A DNA stretch of 43,301 nucleotides from JBKEDS01 sp047975545. GTDB taxonomy: Bacteria; Bacteroidota; Bacteroidia; Flavobacteriales; Flavobacteriaceae. The notes beneath the pieces are model-generated. The model was not told where the DNA came from. It saw only the letters and a program-made list of their open reading frames with translations, and did not search any database. The DNA is taken from the NCBI GenBank assembly GCA_047975545.1, contig JBKEDS010000019.1:1-43301 (forward strand), read 5' to 3'. The number at the start of each line of letters is the position of its first letter. The first letter of the stretch is position 1. The position numbers and the translations under genes are program-made. Shown in pieces: positions 1 to 6,824 of the stretch.

Positions 1-181
1 CCATAAAAAAATTGGGCTTTTTCACGGTTAGTTCGCCCAAAGCCAATTCAATAGGTTTTTGGCAGTGGACCAACATTTGGTTAACGTTCATTTTTCCCCA
101 TCGGGCGGGTGCTTCGGGGCTTAAAAGGTTTAATCGGTTAACAATTTCGGTTTTTGCCTCGGTGTTGAATATCGATTTCAT
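1..181 (-). CDS. DUF1569 family protein, N-terminal part (runs off left edge)
   Basis: The minus strand opens with ATG at 181-179 and stays open to the window edge, giving about 60 residues that begin MKSIFNTEAKTEIVNRLNLL and contain WGKMNVNQMLVHCQKP. This matches the start of DUF1569 proteins, a DinB/YfiT-like four-helix family in which the conserved His of the MLxHC motif belongs to the putative metal site. The biochemical role of the family is not established. The gene is cut by the window edge, so length and C-terminus are unknown. It is divergent from grpE. A long frame on the opposite strand covers the same bases but resembles nothing and is treated as a shadow. Confidence 0.75.
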   Translation of the reverse strand, partial: MKSIFNTEAKTEIVNRLNLLSPEAPARWGKMNVNQMLVHCQKPIELALGELTVKKPNFFM

Positions 182-258
182 CTATTTAAATTTTATCAAG
201 AACCTATGGTTCAGTTATTTAATTATTTTGGTGGGCGTCGAATTTTGCCCTGTCAAAT

Positions 259-271
259 GCCCATTATGGGC
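259..271. promoter_or_regulatory. Perfect 13-bp palindrome between DUF1569 and grpE
   Basis: The sequence GCCCATTATGGGC is a perfect inverted repeat (6-bp arms, 1-base centre) flanked by AAAT and CTTT. It lies 78 bases upstream of the DUF1569 start codon and 93 bases upstream of the sigma-54-like element of grpE. Its position between divergent genes suggests an operator. No regulator can be named, and no T-run follows it, so it is not a terminator. Confidence 0.35.
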
Positions 272-363
272 TTTCATAATTAAAACCAAAAAAATTGAAA
301 ACGAATTTAAGCCAAATCATTTATAAAATCAATGTTTTAATAGTTTTCAGTTGAAATATTTTG

Positions 364-376
364 TGACAAAATGGCA
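364..376. promoter_or_regulatory. TGNCA-N3-TGNCA inverted repeat upstream of grpE
   Basis: TGACA-AAA-TGGCA is an inverted repeat of the form TGNCA-N3-TGNCA. It ends 12 bases before the -24 element of the sigma-54-like promoter at 389-404. That is too close to be a usual enhancer for a sigma-54 activator (normally about 80-150 bp upstream), so a repressor or co-regulator site is more likely. This is inference from position and symmetry only. Confidence 0.4.
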
Positions 377-388
377 ATTTTATAATAA

Positions 389-404
389 TGGCAGTACTTT
401 TGCC
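389..404 (+). promoter_or_regulatory. Sigma-54 (-24/-12) type promoter of grpE-dnaJ
   Basis: TGGCAG-TACTT-TTGCC matches the sigma-54 consensus TGGCAC-N5-TTGCA, with the invariant GG and GC separated by exactly 10 bases. Transcription would start near 415, about 26 bases before the grpE ATG at 441. The element lies inside the reading frame upstream of that ATG, so it also argues that translation does not begin at the TTG at 351. The match is seen directly; its use in vivo is inference. Confidence 0.6.
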
Positions 405-440
405 AAGCAAATTCAGTATTTGTATAAAAAACAGAAAACA

Positions 441-986
441 ATGAGCCAAGAAGAACATACAAACCCCATAGAAAACGAACTAAACGAAACTTTGGAAAAC
501 GAAGCCACGGTAGAAGCCCAAGAAGTAGAACAACAGTCGCAGGAAGATGTACTTAAAGCCGAGTTGCAACAAGAAAAAGATAAATTTTTACGGTTGTTCG
601 CCGAGTTTGAAAACTACAAGCGCCGCACCGCAAAAGAGCGGGTAGAGCTAATAAAAACGGCAAACCAAGACCTTATGTCGGCATTATTGCCCATTTTGGA
701 CGATTTTGACAGGGCTTATGCCGAAATTTCAAAAACCAAGGAAAAAGATTTGCTCAAGGGCGTAGAGCTTATAAACAATAAACTAAGAACAACCTTAAAC
801 CAAAAGGGCTTGGAGCAGGTTGAAGTTAACCAAGGCGATGTTTTTAACGCCGATATACACGAAGCCATTACCCAAATTTCCGCACCGAGCGAGGATTTAA
901 AAGGAAAAATTATCGATGTTGTTGAAAAAGGATACAAGCTGGGCGATAAAATAATACGTTTCCCAAAAGTAGTTATCGGACAATAA
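441..986 (+). CDS. grpE: Nucleotide exchange factor GrpE
   Basis: GrpE releases ADP from DnaK and so resets the Hsp70 folding cycle in the cytoplasm. The 181-residue product has an acidic, Gln/Glu-rich N-terminal tail (about residues 1-40), a coiled-coil stretch with LFAEFENYKRRTAKER, and the C-terminal beta domain ending GYKLGDKIIRFPKVVIG, matching the family signature. The frame is open upstream to a TTG at 351, but the ATG at 441 gives the usual GrpE length and acidic start and lies just downstream of a sigma-54-like promoter, so it is preferred. dnaJ follows after 7 bases, as commonly seen. dnaK is not in the window. Confidence 0.95.
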   Translation: MSQEEHTNPIENELNETLENEATVEAQEVEQQSQEDVLKAELQQEKDKFLRLFAEFENYKRRTAKERVELIKTANQDLMSALLPILDDFDRAYAEISKTKEKDLLKGVELINNKLRTTLNQKGLEQVEVNQGDVFNADIHEAITQISAPSEDLKGKIIDVVEKGYKLGDKIIRFPKVVIGQ

Positions 987-993
987 AAACGTT

Positions 994-2031
994 ATGGCAA
1001 AAAGAGATTATTACGAAATATTGGAAGTTAGCCGAAGCGCTACCACGGTTGAAATAAAAAAAGCATACCGAAAAAAAGCAATACAGTACCACCCCGATAA
1101 AAATCCGGGCGATAAAGAAGCCGAGGCCAAATTTAAGGAAGCGGCCGAAGCCTACGAAGTATTAAGCGACGAAAACAAAAAAGCACGTTACGACCAATTT
1201 GGCCACCAAGCCTTCGAAGGCGGTGGTTTTTCGGGCTTTGGCGGTGGCGGGGGCCAACGCAGGGTAAAGGGCAGCAATTTGCGCATTCGTGTTAAGCTAA
1301 CCTTGGAAGAAGTGGCCAATGGCGTAGAGAAAAAAATAAAAGTAAAACGAAAAGTAAAAGCCAAAGGCACGACCTACAAAACCTGTTCTACCTGTAACGG
1401 CACGGGGCAGGTAACACGCATTGCCAATACCATTTTGGGCAGGATGCAAACCTCGTCGCCTTGTAGCGCTTGTGGCGGTGCGGGCGAAATTATAGACAAA
1501 AAACCCACCGATGCCGATGCCCAAGGTTTAAAAGTTGTAGAGGATACCGTATCGATAAACATTCCCGCGGGCGTGGTGGACGGCATGCAGCTTAAAGTAT
1601 CCGGAAAAGGAAATGAGGCCCCCGGAAATAATGGCGTTTCCGGCGATATTATTGTGGTAATCGAGGAAGAACAACACGACAAACTACAACGTGAGGGCGA
1701 TAACCTACATTACGATATGTACATAAGTTTTTCCGATGCCGTACTCGGTACTTCGAAAGAAATAGATACCGTAACCGGAAAAGTACGCATAAAGGTCGAT
1801 GCCGGCGTACAATCGGGAAAAATATTACGCTTGCGCGGAAAGGGTATCCCCAGCATTAACGGTTATGGCCGGGGCGATTTGTTGGTACACGTTAACGTAT
1901 GGACACCCAAGACCCTAAACAAGAAACAACGCGAGTTTTTCGAGAGTATGCAAACCGATGAACATTTCGAACCAAAGCCCGAAAGTTCCGATAAATCGTT
2001 CTTTGAAAAGGTAAAAGATATGTTTTCTTAA
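994..2031 (+). CDS. dnaJ: Chaperone protein DnaJ with very short G/F region
   Basis: DnaJ delivers unfolded clients to DnaK and stimulates its ATPase. The J domain (residues 1-70) has the HPD motif at 33-35. A zinc region at about 131-164 contains only two CxxCxGxG-type motifs (CSTCNGTG, CSACGGAG), as in other flavobacterial DnaJ proteins as I recall them, instead of the classic four. Two beta-barrel substrate domains and a dimerisation tail follow, ending FFEKVKDMFS. The Gly/Phe linker is only about 15 residues (FEGGGFSGFGGGGG, 74-87). The DIF-containing segment that relatives carry there (a DIFSQFGDIF-like stretch) is missing, which makes the protein 345 residues against roughly 370-380. 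It is co-transcribed with grpE, 7 bases upstream. Confidence 0.95.
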   Translation: MAKRDYYEILEVSRSATTVEIKKAYRKKAIQYHPDKNPGDKEAEAKFKEAAEAYEVLSDENKKARYDQFGHQAFEGGGFSGFGGGGGQRRVKGSNLRIRVKLTLEEVANGVEKKIKVKRKVKAKGTTYKTCSTCNGTGQVTRIANTILGRMQTSSPCSACGGAGEIIDKKPTDADAQGLKVVEDTVSINIPAGVVDGMQLKVSGKGNEAPGNNGVSGDIIVVIEEEQHDKLQREGDNLHYDMYISFSDAVLGTSKEIDTVTGKVRIKVDAGVQSGKILRLRGKGIPSINGYGRGDLLVHVNVWTPKTLNKKQREFFESMQTDEHFEPKPESSDKSFFEKVKDMFS

Positions 2032-2074
2032 AAATGTTCTTTTTTTTAAGAAAAAAAAACTATATTTGGTACAT

Positions 2075-2160
2075 CACTAATTTCTTTTAGTGGTAATTTT
2101 TCTTTTTCATAGCAATTTTTTTCCCATCCTTAATCGTTTTTAAGGGTGGGTTTTGTGTTT
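2075..2160 (+). terminator. Terminator hairpins after dnaJ
   Basis: The main structure is an 11-bp stem, CCCATCCTTAA (2123-2133) pairing with TTAAGGGTGGG (2140-2150) with one T-G wobble. It has a 6-base loop and is followed by a T-rich run from 2151. A smaller hairpin, CACTAA (2075-2080) with TTAGTG (2087-2092), also followed by a T-rich stretch, precedes it. Together they would end the grpE-dnaJ transcript and separate it from the ABC exporter operon. Confidence 0.7.
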
Positions 2161-2254
2161 TTGGGCGCTTCACATTATATACCTGTAAAATTTTCAACCT
2201 TATTGTAGGTTTAAAATTGTTTGCTTCTTCCCTTAATATATTACATCGTGTACT

Positions 2255-2289
2255 TTGTTTTCAAAACCCCGATAACATTTATATATTTG
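2255..2289 (+). promoter_or_regulatory. Bacteroidota-type promoter of the ABC exporter operon
   Basis: TTG (2255-2257), 24 bases, then TATATTTG (2282-2289) fits the flavobacterial TTG-N(17-23)-TAnnTTTG consensus apart from one extra base of spacing. It lies 28 bases before the start codon at 2318. The A-rich TTAATTAAAAG leader in between is typical of SD-less starts in this phylum. Confidence 0.45.
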
Positions 2290-2317
2290 CCAACCACAGT
2301 TAATTAAAAGTAATTGA

Positions 2318-3247
2318 ATGAGCAATTTGCTGGAAGTAAACCAAGTTTCAAAAAACTTTGGAAATTTTAAAGCCTTAAACAACGTGTCGCTGTCCGTGCC
2401 AAAAGGCAGTATTTTTGGGCTTTTAGGACCAAACGGGGCAGGAAAAACAACCCTAATACGCATTGTAAACCAAATAACCATGCCCGATAGCGGTACGGTA
2501 ACTTTAGACGGCGAGTTGCTTAACGGCTCGCATATAAAGGATATAGGTTATTTGCCCGAGGAACGCGGATTGTACAAATCCATGAAAGTAGGCGAGCAGG
2601 CACTTTATTTGGCGCAGTTAAAAGGATTAAGCAAAGCCGAAGCCAAAACCCGTTTAAAATATTGGTTCGAGCGCTTGGAAATAGGCGATTGGTGGAACAA
2701 AAAAATCCAAGAACTATCCAAAGGAATGGCGCAAAAAATCCAGTTTGTGGTAACGGTGCTGCACGAGCCAAAACTTTTAATTTTCGACGAGCCTTTTTCG
2801 GGCTTCGACCCCATAAACGCCAATTTAATCAAGGACGAAATATTGCATTTGCGGGACAACGGGGCTACCATTATTTTTTCTACCCACCGCATGGAATCGG
2901 TTGAAGAATTATGCGATAACATTGCCCTAATAAACAAATCGAACAAAATATTGGAGGGCAATATAACCAACGTAAAACGCCAATACAAAAGCAACACCTT
3001 TGAAGTTGGCATAAAAACCGATAACGAAGAAACCTTAAAAAACGAGCTAAGGGAACGGTTTACCATAGCCCCCGCCAATTTTAAAACTTTGGAAAACGAG
3101 CTAAAGCTAAACATAAAGCTAAACGACACCGATACGCCAAACGATGTGCTAAAGTATTTAACCACTCGGGGCAGCGTATCGCATTTTGTCGAGCTAATCC
3201 CCAGCGTAAACGATATTTTTATCCAAACCGTAAAACGCAACAGTTAA
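2318..3247 (+). CDS. ABC transporter ATP-binding protein, NatA/YhaQ type
   Basis: This is the cytoplasmic ATPase of an export-type ABC transporter. Visible motifs are Walker A GPNGAGKT (37-44), the signature LSKGM (133-137), Walker B LLIFDE (153-158) followed by PFSGFDP, and the switch histidine in STHRMES. The last 80 or so residues form the accessory domain typical of NatA/YhaQ-type subunits (DUF4162-like). The 309-residue length is normal. The permease gene follows after 4 bases, so the two form one transporter. Related systems export sodium ions or act in envelope stress; the substrate here cannot be read from sequence. Confidence 0.9.
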   Translation: MSNLLEVNQVSKNFGNFKALNNVSLSVPKGSIFGLLGPNGAGKTTLIRIVNQITMPDSGTVTLDGELLNGSHIKDIGYLPEERGLYKSMKVGEQALYLAQLKGLSKAEAKTRLKYWFERLEIGDWWNKKIQELSKGMAQKIQFVVTVLHEPKLLIFDEPFSGFDPINANLIKDEILHLRDNGATIIFSTHRMESVEELCDNIALINKSNKILEGNITNVKRQYKSNTFEVGIKTDNEETLKNELRERFTIAPANFKTLENELKLNIKLNDTDTPNDVLKYLTTRGSVSHFVELIPSVNDIFIQTVKRNS

Positions 3248-3251
3248 AAAC

Positions 3252-4565
3252 ATGAACCATTTACCCCTTATAATAAAGCGCGAATATTTAACCAAGGTTA
3301 AAAACAAATCGTTTATAATAATGACTATTTTAAGCCCTATTATTATGATAGCGCTTATTTCGTTCGTGGCCTATTTATCGCAGTTAAACAACGATAAGGT
3401 ACGTGCCATTTCGGTTTTGGACCAATCCGGGTTGGTACACGATGTTTTTAAAAACAATGCCCAAACCACTTACACCATTTTAAACAATGTGTCTTTGGAA
3501 GAAGCCAAGCGCCTATCCAAGGAAGCCAGCAACTACGGCTTGCTTTACGTGCAAAATTTTGAAGCGATTGACGAGGTTTCAAAACACATTATGTTTTTTT
3601 CTGAAGAAGCACCGTCGCTTTCCATTATAACAGATTTGGAACATAAGCTGGAAACCCGTTTAACCCACCTTAAAATGGAACAAAACGGCATAGATATTCC
3701 CATGATAGACGCCTCGAAAACGCAGGTAAATATTTTGCAGGAAAGTTTTCAGGGCGAAAAAACCTCAAAAACCGACAGCCTTGTAAAGCTCATTTTCGGT
3801 ATTGCCATTGGATACTTGCTTTTCATGTTCATTATTATTTACGGCAATATGATAATGCGCAGCGTTATAGAGGAAAAAACCAGCAGGATAATAGAAGTCA
3901 TCATTTCGTCCGTAAAGCCCGTACAACTTATGTTGGGCAAAATAATAGGCACCTCGTTGGCAGGCATTACCCAATTTGTAATTTGGTTGGTTTTTGGTGG
4001 GTTGTTAATGACCATTGTGTCCTTGGTGCTGGGCGTAAGTTTTGCCAATTCGCCCATACCACAGGAAGAACTCATGCAAATAGCGGCCCAAAACCAAGAC
4101 TTTAACTTTTATTTTGAGTCTTTTAAAGTTGCTTTAAGAAGTTTGCCCCTAATAAACCTTATCTTCGCTTTTATATTATTTTTTGTAGGGGGCTATTTAT
4201 TGTATAGTTCGCTGTATGCCGCCATTGGTGCTGCGGTGGATAACGAAACCGATACCCAACAGTTTATAATGCCCATTATAATGCCGCTTATGCTGGCGGT
4301 TTATATCGGTATTTTTACGGTTATCGAGGACCCCCACGGTACGGTATCCACGGTGTTTTCGTTTATACCGTTTACCTCGCCGGTGGTAATGCTTATGCGT
4401 ATTCCGTTTGGGGTGCCGTTGTGGCAGCAAATCGTGTCGTTGTTACTTTTAGTTGCAACCTTTTTGTTGGTGGTTTGGTTTGCGGCAAAAATTTACCGTG
4501 TTGGTATTTTAATGTACGGCAAAAAACCAAGTTATAAGGAAATTATAAAGTGGATTAAATACTAA
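3252..4565 (+). CDS. ABC transporter permease, NatB/YhaP type
   Basis: This is the membrane partner of the ATPase at 2318-3247. It has one N-terminal membrane helix (about residues 22-42), a large extracytoplasmic domain to about residue 170, then a cluster of five or six membrane helices. EEKTSRIIEVIISSVKP, the conserved motif of ABC-2/NatB permeases, lies after the second helix. The 437 residues fit the family. Four bases separate it from the ATPase gene and two from the mscS gene downstream, consistent with one transcript. The substrate is unknown. Confidence 0.88.
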   Translation: MNHLPLIIKREYLTKVKNKSFIIMTILSPIIMIALISFVAYLSQLNNDKVRAISVLDQSGLVHDVFKNNAQTTYTILNNVSLEEAKRLSKEASNYGLLYVQNFEAIDEVSKHIMFFSEEAPSLSIITDLEHKLETRLTHLKMEQNGIDIPMIDASKTQVNILQESFQGEKTSKTDSLVKLIFGIAIGYLLFMFIIIYGNMIMRSVIEEKTSRIIEVIISSVKPVQLMLGKIIGTSLAGITQFVIWLVFGGLLMTIVSLVLGVSFANSPIPQEELMQIAAQNQDFNFYFESFKVALRSLPLINLIFAFILFFVGGYLLYSSLYAAIGAAVDNETDTQQFIMPIIMPLMLAVYIGIFTVIEDPHGTVSTVFSFIPFTSPVVMLMRIPFGVPLWQQIVSLLLLVATFLLVVWFAAKIYRVGILMYGKKPSYKEIIKWIKY

Positions 4566-4567
4566 AT

Positions 4568-5452
4568 ATGGTACAAGATATAGGTGAAATAGAAAAAGCG
4601 GTTACCGAAAGTTCGTTTTGGGGCAAGGTAAAAGCCTTTCTTAACCAACACTACGATTTTTCAAACGAAATAAGCATTTCGGTAAAAGATGTTTTTCTTT
4701 TAATTACCGTTGTTTTTATAACAACCCTGGTCCTTAAATTGGTGTTGAATGTTTTAACCAAAAAGCTGCCCAGGGAGGACAAAGTTAAGTTTACCGCCGT
4801 GTTTGGGTACTTTAGGTGGCTGGTTTACATTATTATCCTACTGGTAACCTTGGATGCCGTAGGCGTTAAAATAACGGCCGTTTTGGCAGCTTCGGCAGGT
4901 TTGTTAATAGGTGTGGGCTTGGCGCTGCAAACCCTATTCCAGGACATTATTTCGGGAGTGTTTATTTTGGTGGACCAAACCGTCCATGTAGGCGATATTA
5001 TAGAAATGAACGGCAAGGTAGGCCGTGTCGAGGAAATAAAGCTGCGCACCACCCGCGCCGTTACCTTGGACAATAAAGTACTCATTATTCCCAATCATTT
5101 GTACTTGGAAAACAGTTTGTACAACTGGACCCAAAACGGCACCACCACCCGCGAGTCGGTCGAGGTTGGCGTAGCCTACGGTAGCGATGTGCAACTGGTT
5201 AAAAAATTATTGATAGAAGCCGCCAACGCGCATCCCGAAGTTATTGCCGAACCGCCGCCAACCGTGGTGTTTTCTAATTTTGGCGAAAGTTCGTTGGATT
5301 TTAAAATAGTGTTCACCTTGGGCGATAGCTTTAAGGCGCAATTTCCCAAAAGCGATATCCGTTTCGAAATCGACAGGCTGTTTAGGGAAAACAATATTTC
5401 AATACCGTTTCCGCAGCGCGATATTCATATTATAAATAAGAAGAATGATTAA
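4568..5452 (+). CDS. Small-conductance mechanosensitive channel, MscS family
   Basis: MscS-type channels open under membrane tension and release solutes after osmotic downshock. The 294-residue protein has three predicted membrane helices. The third, pore-lining one carries the Ala/Gly-rich AASAGLLIGVGLALQ followed by LFQDIISGVFILVDQ, as in MscS TM3. The beta domain follows (VGDIIEMNGKVGRVEEI, IIPNHLYL) with the C-terminal alpha/beta cage. The gene starts 2 bases after the permease and overlaps the lipoprotein gene by 8 bases, so translational coupling is likely. Confidence 0.92.
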   Translation: MVQDIGEIEKAVTESSFWGKVKAFLNQHYDFSNEISISVKDVFLLITVVFITTLVLKLVLNVLTKKLPREDKVKFTAVFGYFRWLVYIIILLVTLDAVGVKITAVLAASAGLLIGVGLALQTLFQDIISGVFILVDQTVHVGDIIEMNGKVGRVEEIKLRTTRAVTLDNKVLIIPNHLYLENSLYNWTQNGTTTRESVEVGVAYGSDVQLVKKLLIEAANAHPEVIAEPPPTVVFSNFGESSLDFKIVFTLGDSFKAQFPKSDIRFEIDRLFRENNISIPFPQRDIHIINKKND

Positions 5453-6755
5453 AAAAGCCATTTGTATACCGGTATTGTTTATGCCATTTCTTTTTTTAGG
5501 TTGTTTTGGTAAGGATAATACGGACAAAGAATTGTTAGAAAAGGACAAAATACTGTTAAATGAAAGTATTGATGCAAGCAAGGTTTCGGTGTACAAATTC
5601 GGAAAAATTTTAATAAGGGCTTCGGTAGAAAAAAATGTAAGTTCACCCGAATTTGCCGAATTTAAGACCGACTTGGATAAAAATTTCAATAAAATTGTAA
5701 ATTACGATAAACAAAATTTATCGGTCGTCGATTATTTTCAAATATACCGCGATTACAAAAAGGTCCAAAAATTTATAATGAAAACCAACGAGGACGATTT
5801 TCCAACCCTTACCGATGCCTTTTTTGTAATTTATGGCGATAGCCTTCAGCAAAAACAGCCCTTTTTGTCGGGTAAGGACAAAACCCACATCCAAAATATC
5901 GAACATGCCGTTTTAAGCGCTATTACGGTTTTAAGCCGCGATTTGGGTAAAGAAGTTTCGCTGTACGAATGCGCCAAAACAAATCCCGATTTATTGCCCG
6001 AAATAGAAGTTAAAACACTATTACAGTTTTATCGGGGCTTTTTGTTTTTCGAAAAAAAGCTATTGTATTTATCCGAAGACGAGTTTTCCCGAAACATCAA
6101 TTGGCTCGATAACAATAAAACCGTTGACTTAAACCTAACACGTACCTTTTTTGGCTGGGATAATTTAAGCAACGACAAAACCCATTTGGCTTTTCATTCG
6201 TTAAACCATTTATTTAGGGGCTGTGATAGATTAATGATGGAACGGAAAATAGACGAAGAAAGAGCCTTAGCCGATTTTGAGGTGTTTTTAGAGGATGCCA
6301 ATGAACTGGGCATTGAAAATGAGCTTATTTGGGCAGTAGAAACCTATTTGTACACCAAAAAAGAACAAAACGAAAAAGCCATTACGGCATTAAAAAAACT
6401 GCAAACCAGTGCCATGCTGTCTTCCAAGGAAAAAGAAAGTATTGCCGAAGCCATAACGTATTTGGGGCAAAGGGAAAACGGAAAAGTATTAAATGACGTT
6501 TACGATAAATTTTTTATAGGAAAAATAGCAGTTAAATATATGCTTAACGTGCTATCGGAAGTCGATTGGAAAACAGTATTAAAGGAAAACAACGTGCCAT
6601 ATGTAGATGAAATGTTCGGAATGGTTGATAAACTAACCGAAATAAGCAATAATTTAGAAACCTATACCAGTACCGATAAGTTAAAGGAAACAGGCGAAGG
6701 ACTAAAGGAAGAAGGAAAAAACATTTGGAACAAAGCTAAAGAATTAGTGAAATAA
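5445..6755 (+). CDS. Putative lipoprotein of unknown function
   Basis: I do not recognise this 436-residue protein. It starts with KK, a hydrophobic stretch and FLGC at residues 17-20, a lipobox-like site predicting lipid attachment at Cys20. The rest is hydrophilic and probably mostly alpha-helical, with TPR-like helix pairs around residues 270-360 (for example ALADFEVFLEDANELG and EKAITALKKLQTSAML). The tail is Lys/Glu-rich and amphipathic (ETGEGLKEEGKNIWNKAKEL). It overlaps mscS by 8 bases and precedes the NtrC-type regulator by 69 bases. Context suggests an envelope or turgor-related role, but no activity can be assigned. Confidence 0.7.
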   Translation: MIKKAICIPVLFMPFLFLGCFGKDNTDKELLEKDKILLNESIDASKVSVYKFGKILIRASVEKNVSSPEFAEFKTDLDKNFNKIVNYDKQNLSVVDYFQIYRDYKKVQKFIMKTNEDDFPTLTDAFFVIYGDSLQQKQPFLSGKDKTHIQNIEHAVLSAITVLSRDLGKEVSLYECAKTNPDLLPEIEVKTLLQFYRGFLFFEKKLLYLSEDEFSRNINWLDNNKTVDLNLTRTFFGWDNLSNDKTHLAFHSLNHLFRGCDRLMMERKIDEERALADFEVFLEDANELGIENELIWAVETYLYTKKEQNEKAITALKKLQTSAMLSSKEKESIAEAITYLGQRENGKVLNDVYDKFFIGKIAVKYMLNVLSEVDWKTVLKENNVPYVDEMFGMVDKLTEISNNLETYTSTDKLKETGEGLKEEGKNIWNKAKELVK

Positions 6756-6824
6756 CAAATTAAAAATATATTGATAACAAGATTGTTGTGATTTTCAATC
6801 TTATAAACTATAAAAGGAAGAAAA

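Noticed and set aside
12..326. Plus-strand open frame of 104 codons at the left edge
   Set aside because: It is antisense to the recognisable DUF1569 start on the minus strand and has no family resemblance or sensible start context.
351..440. 30-codon N-terminal extension of GrpE from a TTG
   Set aside because: The extension overlaps the sigma-54-like promoter, lacks the acidic composition of GrpE tails and is not needed for normal length.
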